Source: JBAXHO01 sp037138855 (GTDB taxonomy: Bacteria > Patescibacteriota > Dojkabacteria > B142 > OLB20). From it: a DNA stretch of 18,871 nt. Under the pieces are notes generated by a model. That model searched no databases and was not told where the DNA came from. It worked only from the letters and a program-made list of their open reading frames with translations. Numbering within the stretch: position 1 is the stretch's first letter; every line of letters begins with the position of its first letter. The position numbers and the translations under genes were made by a program. The stretch spans positions 1 through 18,871 of the forward strand of contig JBAXHO010000033.1 of the NCBI GenBank assembly GCA_037138855.1, given 5' to 3'. Below, one piece after another: positions 7,682 through 13,953 of this stretch.

Positions 7682-8035
7682 TTATGCTTTTTTTTTGTTT
7701 CTAATTGCTAAGACATAAATCAAAATTACACCAAAACCACCAATTACTGGTATTACAAACCATCCAAAAAAAACTAGGATTGGCCATAATATTGGATTTT
7801 CTACATTATTTTTCTTGGCATCTTTGTATGTCCATAAAGTTGAACCAATCATCAAAGCTAGTACAATAGCTAAACAACAACAATAAAATAAAATTACCGC
7901 CCAGGCGACAGCAGGATCACCTGAAGAACTGGTAGTGTAAGTATAATCTACTTGAGCTGCTGCATTGACTAGAGCCAAAGCATAAGCTGCACCTGATGCA
8001 CCTAGTACACCAGCAATTTTGAGAAGTTTTCTCAT
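7682..8035 (-). CDS. Small secreted/membrane protein, two helices after a signal
   Basis: I do not recognise a named family. The 117-residue product begins with a signal-like segment (MRKLLK, then a small-residue hydrophobic stretch ending near VNAAAQ, a plausible signal-peptidase I site around residue 27). A short Thr/Ser-rich extracytoplasmic stretch follows, then a helix at about 43-68 carrying a CCC cluster, the polar segment WTYKDAKKNNVENP, a second helix at about 82-110 rich in Gly, Val and Ile, and a basic RNKKKA end. The short loop with Asp, Lys and Asn between two helices recalls PLDc_N-like small membrane proteins, but that resemblance is weak. It is the last gene of the PBP operon, 27 bases after its neighbour. 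Confidence 0.75.
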   Translation of the reverse strand: MRKLLKIAGVLGASGAAYALALVNAAAQVDYTYTTSSSGDPAVAWAVILFYCCCLAIVLALMIGSTLWTYKDAKKNNVENPILWPILVFFGWFVIPVIGGFGVILIYVLAIRNKKKA

Positions 8036-8062
8036 TTGAAAAAAATAAAAAATAAAATTATT

Positions 8063-8341
8063 CTAAATTGAATTTTTTCTTATTAAAGAATTTAACATAA
8101 AAGAAATTTTTAAAGCAACTGTCATAGCTTTTTGACCCCAAAACCCAAATAACGCAAATAATAGAAAAGCATGTAATATTAAGATAATACCCCATAAATA
8201 TAAAAGAATCCTAATTAAAAGCGAAATCCAATAATTGGGAATATTTAATAAATAAATAATTAAAATTACAACAAAAAATGTAACGAAGTGAATAAAAAAA
8301 AATTGTAAATATTTAATATTTTGAGTGCTTTCCTGATCCAT
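8063..8341 (-). CDS. Small membrane protein, possible 2TM-domain family
   Basis: The 92-residue product has two long hydrophobic stretches (about 13-34 and 39-68) separated by IPNYW. The pattern FFIHFVTFFVVILIIYLLN, a short Trp-containing turn, then LYLWGIILILHAFLLFALFG resembles 2TM-domain proteins (PF13239), where a His in each helix region is common. This is a resemblance from motif layout, not a proven match. A basic amphipathic end (KISFMLNSLIRKNS) follows. It begins 3 bases after the PBP stop codon, so the two are almost certainly cotranscribed and possibly coupled, which suggests a link to the cell envelope. No Shine-Dalgarno is visible. Confidence 0.7.
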   Translation of the reverse strand: MDQESTQNIKYLQFFFIHFVTFFVVILIIYLLNIPNYWISLLIRILLYLWGIILILHAFLLFALFGFWGQKAMTVALKISFMLNSLIRKNSI

Positions 8342-8344
8342 AAA

Positions 8345-10756
8345 CTAATTTGTAAAATAATTATCATCTAATATATTTGCCGGTGAAACAACTGGAGTAT
8401 CCACTACTGGTGGTGGAGTAGGAGCAACATAATTTCTATCAATCGTACAATATTGAGTTGGTACCATGTTCTTGGAGCCTAGATAGCTATCTAGATATTT
8501 TTGCATGCTAGGATTTGGCATTAAATATGTTTTGATGGAAATTTCCATAGCTTTACCTTTGTCCATATCAATTGGTCTGGCAAGACGATCAGATTGATCG
8601 ATGCAGACTAAATAATTTTTGGTGGAAGTATATGAAGGTACCTTGATACCAGCAATGGCCAAATCACCCCCACTATAAATAATTCCATCTGGTCTAGGAA
8701 AATCAGTGCCTGGTACCCGATCACCAACTCGTTTTACAAATTCACCGATCCATGGCTGTGCTGTGCCAAATCCAGAAGTTCCACCGCGCATGGGAGTATT
8801 GTCATTATTTCCGAGCCAGCCAACTACTACAATTTCTGGAGTATAAGTAGCAAATAATGTTTCTTTTTGATTTTCCGAAGTCCCAGTTTTCCCAGCAATA
8901 TCCCGTCCATCGAAACTGACACCAGGACCACCTTTTCTACCATTTAACATATCATTGATTAAATATGTACCTCTGGCATCTGCAACTTGAGTTAATTGTG
9001 GGGTAGCCTGATATATTATATTTCCATCTTTATCTTCAATCTTTAAAATTGCTTCATGAGTTGCCAATTGACCGCCATTGGCAAATACTGTATATGCCTG
9101 GGCATGTTCAATTAATTTGACATCTCCGCCACCTACAATGACTGAAGGACCATAACCATTGGGATTGGTAAAAGTAGTATATCCCCATTTTTTCATTTCA
9201 TTTACAAAATTATCTACTCCCATTTGATCTACTAAATATATGGCCGGAATATTTCTAGACTTGGATAACATATAACGAGCATCATGAATACCAGAAAATC
9301 CGCCTTCAAAATTTTTGGGTTTATAGCTACCTATTTGAATTGGAATATCAGCTAACTTTGTACCAGGTACAATTATCCCATTCATTATCGCCATGTAATA
9401 AGCCATTGGTTTCATAGAAGAGCCATATGACTGTAAGGTATCAGCTACATCGACATTAGGCTCAAAACGGCAATTTATCCCTAAAGTACAGCCTTCAGGT
9501 GAAGGCGCACCCCAATAATCCTTGGATCCCACTAAAGCAAGCATTTCGCCATTTTTGGGATTGAGTACAACTAAACTGGCATTTTCAGCTCCATATCTGG
9601 ATCCATAGACATCGACCCCTTTACTTACTTGCTCTTCGGCAATTGCCTGAAAATCAGAATCCAAAGTAGTCCAAATTTTATACCCGCCAGTTTCCAACTC
9701 AGCCAATGTAAATGGAATACCTTTATTATATGGTCTCTGCTGCAGCAATTTCTCTGCATAAAAAACAAAATGAGGCGATTTGATATTAAATCTGGGATCT
9801 TTATAAGTAACTTCAGCTGTTCTGGTTTCTTCGAGCATCTCTTTTGTCAATAGCGGTTGATTAGGATCCTTAGCTAAATATGAATTGATTTTATCCATAT
9901 TTTTTTCCATTTGATCAATTACATAGTTTTGCCTTATTTTTAATTTAGCCAAGCCAATTTCAGGATTACTGGATTTAGTAGGAGAAAGTAAACTGGGGCT
10001 TTGAGGAATAGACGCTAAAATGGTCATCTCTGCTAAAGTCAACTGGCTGACATCCTTGCCGAAATAAAACTGGGAGGCACTAGTCACACTATAAATATTG
10101 CTACCCTCAGGTACTACTGTTAAATACATCTCCAGTATTTCATCTTTACTATGAAGTTTTTCTATCTGAAATGCCAAAATTACTTCTTTTAATTTACGCT
10201 CATATTTTTGCTCACTTGATAAGGCAGTTTGTTTAATTAATTGCTGAGTAATAGTACTGGCACCACAACTAATTGAACTGGATGAAAAATTTCGTAATCC
10301 GCAACGAACCATAGATTTCAAATCAACCCCAGGATGCTCATAAAAGGTAATATCTTCAGCAGATAAAAAAGACCAGATCATCAGTGGAGGAACTTTAAAA
10401 ATATCTACAATATCACGATTTTCCTCTTTATTAAAAACACGATAAAGCAAATTACCATTTCTATCATATATTTCACTAGCGTAATTCTTATTTCCAAAAG
10501 GTTTTTCAGGACTAGGTAAATCTCTGGTTATTTTCTGTAAATATACAAAAACACCAATAAAACAAAAAATAACAATAACTGAAATAAAAATTGAATTTAT
10601 TAGAATAATATTATGGATCTTTGTTTTTTTATGTTGTTTTACTACTTTTCGAGTCGATTTCGTCCGCCATTTAGTGGATAAATAATTACGTAGGCTATGC
10701 TTCTTAGTAATTTTTTTCTTATAAGGTCGGATTTTTAGATAAGTTGTATGGGTCAT
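8345..10756 (-). CDS. Class A penicillin-binding protein (GT51 + transpeptidase)
   Basis: A bifunctional cell-wall synthase that polymerises glycan strands and cross-links stem peptides outside the membrane. Residues 1-48 are a very basic cytoplasmic tail and 49-73 a single transmembrane anchor. The GT51 domain (about 95-265) shows SAEDITFYEHPGVD (catalytic Glu134), GASTITQQLIKQ (165-176), RKLKEVILAFQIEK (187-200) and ILEMYLTVVPEGSNIYS; the usual Asn of YLN is Thr213. The transpeptidase domain (about 390-670) shows SSMK (446-449, nucleophile Ser446), SRN (500-502) and KTG (623-625). The remaining ~130 residues end in a Pro/Val-rich stretch and look like a short C-terminal tail. At 803 residues it is of normal PBP1a size. 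It leads an operon with two small membrane proteins. No Shine-Dalgarno precedes the ATG. Confidence 0.96.
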   Translation of the reverse strand: MTHTTYLKIRPYKKKITKKHSLRNYLSTKWRTKSTRKVVKQHKKTKIHNIILINSIFISVIVIFCFIGVFVYLQKITRDLPSPEKPFGNKNYASEIYDRNGNLLYRVFNKEENRDIVDIFKVPPLMIWSFLSAEDITFYEHPGVDLKSMVRCGLRNFSSSSISCGASTITQQLIKQTALSSEQKYERKLKEVILAFQIEKLHSKDEILEMYLTVVPEGSNIYSVTSASQFYFGKDVSQLTLAEMTILASIPQSPSLLSPTKSSNPEIGLAKLKIRQNYVIDQMEKNMDKINSYLAKDPNQPLLTKEMLEETRTAEVTYKDPRFNIKSPHFVFYAEKLLQQRPYNKGIPFTLAELETGGYKIWTTLDSDFQAIAEEQVSKGVDVYGSRYGAENASLVVLNPKNGEMLALVGSKDYWGAPSPEGCTLGINCRFEPNVDVADTLQSYGSSMKPMAYYMAIMNGIIVPGTKLADIPIQIGSYKPKNFEGGFSGIHDARYMLSKSRNIPAIYLVDQMGVDNFVNEMKKWGYTTFTNPNGYGPSVIVGGGDVKLIEHAQAYTVFANGGQLATHEAILKIEDKDGNIIYQATPQLTQVADARGTYLINDMLNGRKGGPGVSFDGRDIAGKTGTSENQKETLFATYTPEIVVVGWLGNNDNTPMRGGTSGFGTAQPWIGEFVKRVGDRVPGTDFPRPDGIIYSGGDLAIAGIKVPSYTSTKNYLVCIDQSDRLARPIDMDKGKAMEISIKTYLMPNPSMQKYLDSYLGSKNMVPTQYCTIDRNYVAPTPPPVVDTPVVSPANILDDNYFTN

Positions 10757-10852
10757 TTAAGAAAAATTTGATGATATGTTGCTGAATTAATATTACAGTT
10801 CAGAAAAATCGCTGTCAACGCAGTAAATGGAAAATAGATCTGGAAAGATTAT

Positions 10853-10887
10853 GCAAATTGAAATTTGGAAATTGCAAATTGGAAAGG
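10853..10887 (+). repeat. Heptamer array, GCAAATT/GGAAATT-type units
   Basis: Five units of seven bases in register, with GCAAATT occurring twice and the variants GAAATTT, GGAAATT and GGAAAGG between and after. It lies in the 258-base gap between the PBP and the first flavoprotein gene. It is followed by the paired hairpins at 10900-10949. Confidence 0.65.
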
Positions 10888-10899
10888 AACTCCCCGCAC

Positions 10900-10949
10900 G
10901 GGTTGCAGATCTGCAACCCCTCCGTTTCATTGGAGACGAAGACGTCTCC
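10900..10949. repeat. Two GC-rich hairpins in tandem
   Basis: The first is a perfect 20-base palindrome with 10-base arms (GGGTTGCAGA) and no loop (10900-10919). The second has 7-bp arms, GGAGACG (10932-10938) and CGTCTCC (10943-10949), around an AAGA loop. Both are far richer in G and C than the DNA around them. Neither has a following T run, so they do not look like ordinary terminators. They sit between two heptamer arrays, which suggests a REP- or MITE-like composite repeat. Confidence 0.7.
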
Positions 10950-10973
10950 CCTATATAATATTTAACTATTTTC

Positions 10974-11022
10974 TACTTGATACTTGATAATTGATACTTG
11001 ATACTTCCTATTTGCTACTTTT
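10974..11022 (+). repeat. Heptamer array, TACTTGA-type units, over a stop codon
   Basis: Seven units in strict 7-base register. TACTTGA occurs three times; the others (TAATTGA, TACTTCC, TATTTGC, TACTTTT) differ by one to three bases. The last two units cover the stop codon (11015-11017) of the neighbouring minus-strand flavoprotein gene, so the array runs into the gene end. Confidence 0.75.
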
Positions 11023-12289
11023 TTTTCAACAATCCTGCTACCCATCCTGATGCAAACGCCCAGGACAAATTGTAGCCACCAATCATTCCATCAATATCTA
11101 CAACTTCACCGGCAAGATAAAAATTTTTTATTAATTTGGATTGCATTGTCTGGGGCTGAATTTCCCTGGTATCAATCCCCCCAGCAGTAAATTCAGCATT
11201 TTCCCATCCCTTTGTTCCAGTGATTTGAAATCTTGTATTTTGTAATGCACTAAGCAATTTATTGATTTCTTTTAATGATAATTTTTGAACTGGTAATGAA
11301 GCAGCAATTTTTAAAAATTCCGGGAAACGCAATGCAAATTTATCAGGTAGCAAACCATAAAGACTATATAATAACTGCTGTAAAGGACGTTTTTTCCAGC
11401 GACCAATCAACTCCTTTTTCAATTGCTCCGCTGAAAACTGCGGTAAAAAATTAAATTTAATCCAGGTATCAAAATTTTGATTACGATTTATGGCAACTGA
11501 AAATTCATGACTAAGATTTAAAATCGCCGGACCGGAAAAACCGTACTTGGTAAAAATAATTTCACCATTGATTGTTTTCACATCCTGGCTAGAAATCACT
11601 GCAGTTGCCTGCACATCTTGGTGCACGTTTTGCAGCAGTTGTGATAAAGCATTTTTGGCTTCCAGAGGAACTGCTACAGGCACAGGCGTAATAATCTGAT
11701 GTCCCAAGCTTTCAGCCAAAGTAAAACCGCTACCATTGGCTCCCAATTGCGGATAGCTTTGTCCTCCAGCAGCTAAAATCAAGAATTCTGAAGACAATTT
11801 TAATTTCAAGCCTGATTCACTGGTCAAATTAACTTGAAAACCTTGCCCATCATTAAAAATTTGATCGCAATTGGTCTCGAGAAAAAATTCTACCTGATTT
11901 CGTAAACATTCATCATATAGTAAATCCCGGACTGTAGATGATTGATGGGTAAGAGGATAAACCTTTCCTAAGCCTTCTTTCTTATCTTCAATTAAAGGAA
12001 TTCCTATTTCAGCAAAGAAATCGTGAATCGCTCCAAAGCCAAAATTACCAAAAATTTGATTGATAAAATTACTTTTCTGGCCATAATATTTATCAGCTGG
12101 TTTATTTTTTAAACCCACATTGGTCAAATTACAACGACCAGCACCACACACTAGAATCTTGCGTCCCGGTCCCGGGCTACGATCAATTACAGCAATTTTC
12201 AAAGTAGGATGAGCACGATAAGCCGAGATAGCTGCGACTAATCCAGCAGCACCTCCACCAATAATTATTAAATCAAATTTATTTTCCAT
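11015..12289 (-). CDS. BaiN/HI0933-family FAD-dependent oxidoreductase, paralogue 1
   Basis: A flavoprotein of the HI0933-like family (PF03486). Members bind FAD and are often named NAD(P)/FAD-dependent oxidoreductase or BaiN; the physiological substrate is usually unknown. The N-terminus has the dinucleotide fold IIIGGGAAGL (8-17), and the family block PGRKILVCGAGRCNLTN follows. Further on are ILAAGGQSYPQLGANGSG and the diagnostic C-terminal segments EFTAGGIDTREI, TMQSKL and FYLAGEVVDIDGMIGGYNLSWAFASGWVAG. The 424 residues are a full-length product ending a few Lys after the GWVAG motif. A second family member lies at 16975-18324 on the same strand. Upstream is a terminator for the AMIN-like gene; a TATGAT within its T-rich end could be a -10 for this gene. 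I cannot assign a substrate. Confidence 0.92.
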   Translation of the reverse strand: MENKFDLIIIGGGAAGLVAAISAYRAHPTLKIAVIDRSPGPGRKILVCGAGRCNLTNVGLKNKPADKYYGQKSNFINQIFGNFGFGAIHDFFAEIGIPLIEDKKEGLGKVYPLTHQSSTVRDLLYDECLRNQVEFFLETNCDQIFNDGQGFQVNLTSESGLKLKLSSEFLILAAGGQSYPQLGANGSGFTLAESLGHQIITPVPVAVPLEAKNALSQLLQNVHQDVQATAVISSQDVKTINGEIIFTKYGFSGPAILNLSHEFSVAINRNQNFDTWIKFNFLPQFSAEQLKKELIGRWKKRPLQQLLYSLYGLLPDKFALRFPEFLKIAASLPVQKLSLKEINKLLSALQNTRFQITGTKGWENAEFTAGGIDTREIQPQTMQSKLIKNFYLAGEVVDIDGMIGGYNLSWAFASGWVAGLLKKK

Positions 12290-12303
12290 AAATGGATTCT
12301 ATC

Positions 12304-12346
12304 ATAAAAAAAGACCGCCGACTGGAAAAGTAGCGGTCTTTTTGAA
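12304..12346 (-). terminator. Intrinsic terminator after the AMIN-like gene
   Basis: On the minus strand, AAAAAGACCGC (12343 to 12333) pairs with GCGGTCTTTTT (12318 to 12308) around a 14-base loop and is followed by more T. The 11-bp stem and T run are typical of rho-independent termination. The plus strand also has a T run, so it may act both ways. It separates the AMIN-like gene from the flavoprotein gene 15 bases further on. Confidence 0.85.
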
Positions 12347-12363
12347 ATACGCTTTAAAATATT

Positions 12364-13611
12364 TTAATGTTTAAATTCAATCCGGAAAGTCTGTTCGTTT
12401 TTATCAAAAACCAGACGATAAGGAATTTCTTTGGATAATGTATAAACATATTTTGTCACATGATTGGAATTGGAGACATCGAGCGATGCGACATCTCTCA
12501 CTCCTAGAGCTTTATAATCACGATGTCCGGAACCACCATTGCCGACAATTGAATCAACTGAAACGTTATTGATAGTAACAGTTATTACTTTATTCTCATA
12601 AGTAGCTGTCACATTAGGATAGCCACCACTTAAGAAAAACTTATCAGTGAAAATAGAAACTGTATCATTGAAAACACGTTTTTTCAAAACAACTGAATTA
12701 TCAGTAGTAGTAGAGGTGAGTGATTGATTACCAACTGCAAACTGTGTTTCTGTAGAGCTAGTATTACCAGCAGCTGTGGGCTGTAAAGTAGCAGTAGGAA
12801 GTAACACAGTAGGTAAAACAGTAGTCGTACCAGTAGTGATCACACTTTCAGTAGTAGGTGTAGTGGCCGAAATAGAACGGTCAATTTCCTGAATATCCAA
12901 AACTACTAAAGTATCTGCATTTTCATTTTGAATCACATGTAGAGCAAATGGCTTAGCTTCCGAAACCGCTATCGTATATGATTCATTGATGCCATCCACA
13001 GTATTATGAATAACCTCACTAATTACTGAATCAGAAATAACTACATTATTGTTATATGTTAATAATGATTGATCCTTTTCAATATTTTTCAAAGTCAAAG
13101 TTAGAGTCTGAGCAATAGCATCATATACAATATTTGTTAATGGATATTTCTCTGTTCCTTGACTAGTTACTGTAAATTCCACCCGGCTAAAAGTAGTGTA
13201 TGATTGTACCCATAATTTTGTAATTGTGAAATTATCTGTACTTTCTTTGCCAACGCTCTGATCTTTTACGCTGAAACTAGCTATTGGTAAAGCATTCACA
13301 GCATCTGTATCAGGCAGAACAGTACCGGCAACGATTTGCTCTTCCAAAGTAGGCGTGGGACTTATCTGTGCAGTTTGATCATCTGCACTCTTTGTTTTAC
13401 TGCTATCCAAAAACGTTTTCAAACCTAAGTAGGCAGCAACTGAAACTGCCACAATAATAATCACCCAAACTACAATCTTTTTGGCAGAACTATTTTGTTC
13501 TTCATCGGAATCATTACTTATGTTCTCCAACTTACTTCTTTGTAATTTAGAAGCACCAGTCATCTCTTTACGACGCTGGGTCAAAGTAATGCGTTCTGGT
13601 TCATCAATCAT
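12364..13611 (-). CDS. Membrane-anchored surface protein with two AMIN-like domains
   Basis: No named gene. The 415-residue product has a charged cytoplasmic start (1-44), one transmembrane helix (about 45-64, VVWVIIIVAVSVAAYLGL) and an extracytoplasmic part. Two beta-rich segments (about 129-242 and 312-415) share one layout: a start such as FSRVEFTVTSQ, an inner TLTLTL or VITVTI strand, and a close of the form PFALHVIQN...LVVLDI or PYRLVFDKN...FRIEF. This resembles AMIN/AMIN-like domains, which bind cell-wall material in other bacteria. A Thr/Ser/Pro-rich linker (about 245-305) separates them and another Pro/Thr segment (82-90) follows the helix. I infer an envelope-associated, wall-binding or scaffold role. 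The AMIN call is from strand pattern only. A terminator closes the gene and a promoter is visible upstream. Confidence 0.75.
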   Translation of the reverse strand: MIDEPERITLTQRRKEMTGASKLQRSKLENISNDSDEEQNSSAKKIVVWVIIIVAVSVAAYLGLKTFLDSSKTKSADDQTAQISPTPTLEEQIVAGTVLPDTDAVNALPIASFSVKDQSVGKESTDNFTITKLWVQSYTTFSRVEFTVTSQGTEKYPLTNIVYDAIAQTLTLTLKNIEKDQSLLTYNNNVVISDSVISEVIHNTVDGINESYTIAVSEAKPFALHVIQNENADTLVVLDIQEIDRSISATTPTTESVITTGTTTVLPTVLLPTATLQPTAAGNTSSTETQFAVGNQSLTSTTTDNSVVLKKRVFNDTVSIFTDKFFLSGGYPNVTATYENKVITVTINNVSVDSIVGNGGSGHRDYKALGVRDVASLDVSNSNHVTKYVYTLSKEIPYRLVFDKNEQTFRIEFKH

Positions 13612-13647
13612 GATAATTGAAAATAAAAGCTATAAATAACCACTTTC

Positions 13648-13676
13648 AGTATAAAGAAAAATGATAAAGAGAGCAA
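13648..13676 (-). promoter_or_regulatory. Promoter for the AMIN-like surface protein
   Basis: On the minus strand, TTGCTC (13676-13671) and TATACT (13653-13648) are 17 bases apart. The predicted leader is about 30 bases to the ATG at 13611. The -35 is a weak match. The adjacent heptamer array begins 15 bases upstream of it. Confidence 0.45.
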
Positions 13677-13690
13677 TATGAATTAAAAAA

Positions 13691-13746
13691 GTATCAGGTA
13701 TCAAGTATCTAGTAGCTGGTAGCTGGTAGCTAGTAGCTAGTAGCTA
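13691..13746 (+). repeat. Heptamer array, GTATCAN to GTAGCTN units
   Basis: Eight units in unbroken 7-base register: three of the form GTATCNN, then five of GTAGCTN. The unit sequence changes part-way but the register does not. The GTAGCTN units match those at 130-158 and 18347-18433. It occupies the divergent gap between the AMIN-like gene and uvrA. Confidence 0.9.
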
Positions 13747-13784
13747 ATGTTATAAAAAGATTATAAATATCGATTAGCCCAAGT

Positions 13785-13842
13785 GTCATTCCGGAAGTTA
13801 GCTATTCTTAGCGAGAGCTTAGAATAGCTTGCTGTCCGGAAT
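13785..13842. repeat. Palindromic repeat element with CCGGAAT ends
   Basis: An imperfect hairpin. The outer arms ATTCCGGA (13788-13795) and TCCGGAAT (13835-13842) pair; the inner arms AGCTATTCT (13800-13808) and AGAATAGCT (13821-13829) pair, then a T-T mismatch, AGC/GCT and a GAGA tetraloop. The overall form (GTCATTCC at one end, GGAATCTACC at the other) is like the dispersed palindromes of Rickettsia and other bacteria. A 17-base end copy is at 73-89. There is no T run, so it is not a standard terminator. Confidence 0.8.
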
Positions 13843-13849
13843 CTACCGA

Positions 13850-13905
13850 TATACTACTTACTACTTACCTGTCTACTGTCTACTGTCTACTGACTACTGT
13901 CTACT
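13850..13905 (+). repeat. Heptamer array, GTCTACT-type units
   Basis: Eight units in 7-base register. The right half holds four GTCTACT and one GACTACT; the left half has the related TATACTA, CTTACTA and CTTACCT. It starts 7 bases after the palindromic element and ends about 15 bases before the uvrA -10 box. The rest of the 342-base gap between the AMIN-like gene and uvrA contains only these repeats and the two promoters. Confidence 0.85.
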
Positions 13906-13918
13906 AATTACCATTCTG

Positions 13919-13927
13919 TGATACAAT
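13919..13927 (+). promoter_or_regulatory. Extended -10 promoter for uvrA
   Basis: TGATACAAT is an extended -10 (TGN followed by TACAAT, a 5/6 match). It predicts a start near 13934, upstream of the ATG at 13954 but downstream of the alternative GTG at 13918. This supports the ATG as the true uvrA start. The -35 position falls in the heptamer array and is poor. No LexA-type operator was recognised. Confidence 0.5.
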
Positions 13928-13953
13928 ATAAGATCGATTTTGCAAAAAATATC

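Noticed and set aside
10853..13905. CRISPR array as an explanation of the repeats
   Set aside because: Units are 7 bases in direct contact with no spacers, and no cas genes are present.
13918..13953. GTG at 13918 as the uvrA start, adding 12 residues
   Set aside because: The extended -10 box (13919-13927) predicts a transcript beginning after this GTG, and the ATG at 13954 gives the normal UvrA N-terminus.
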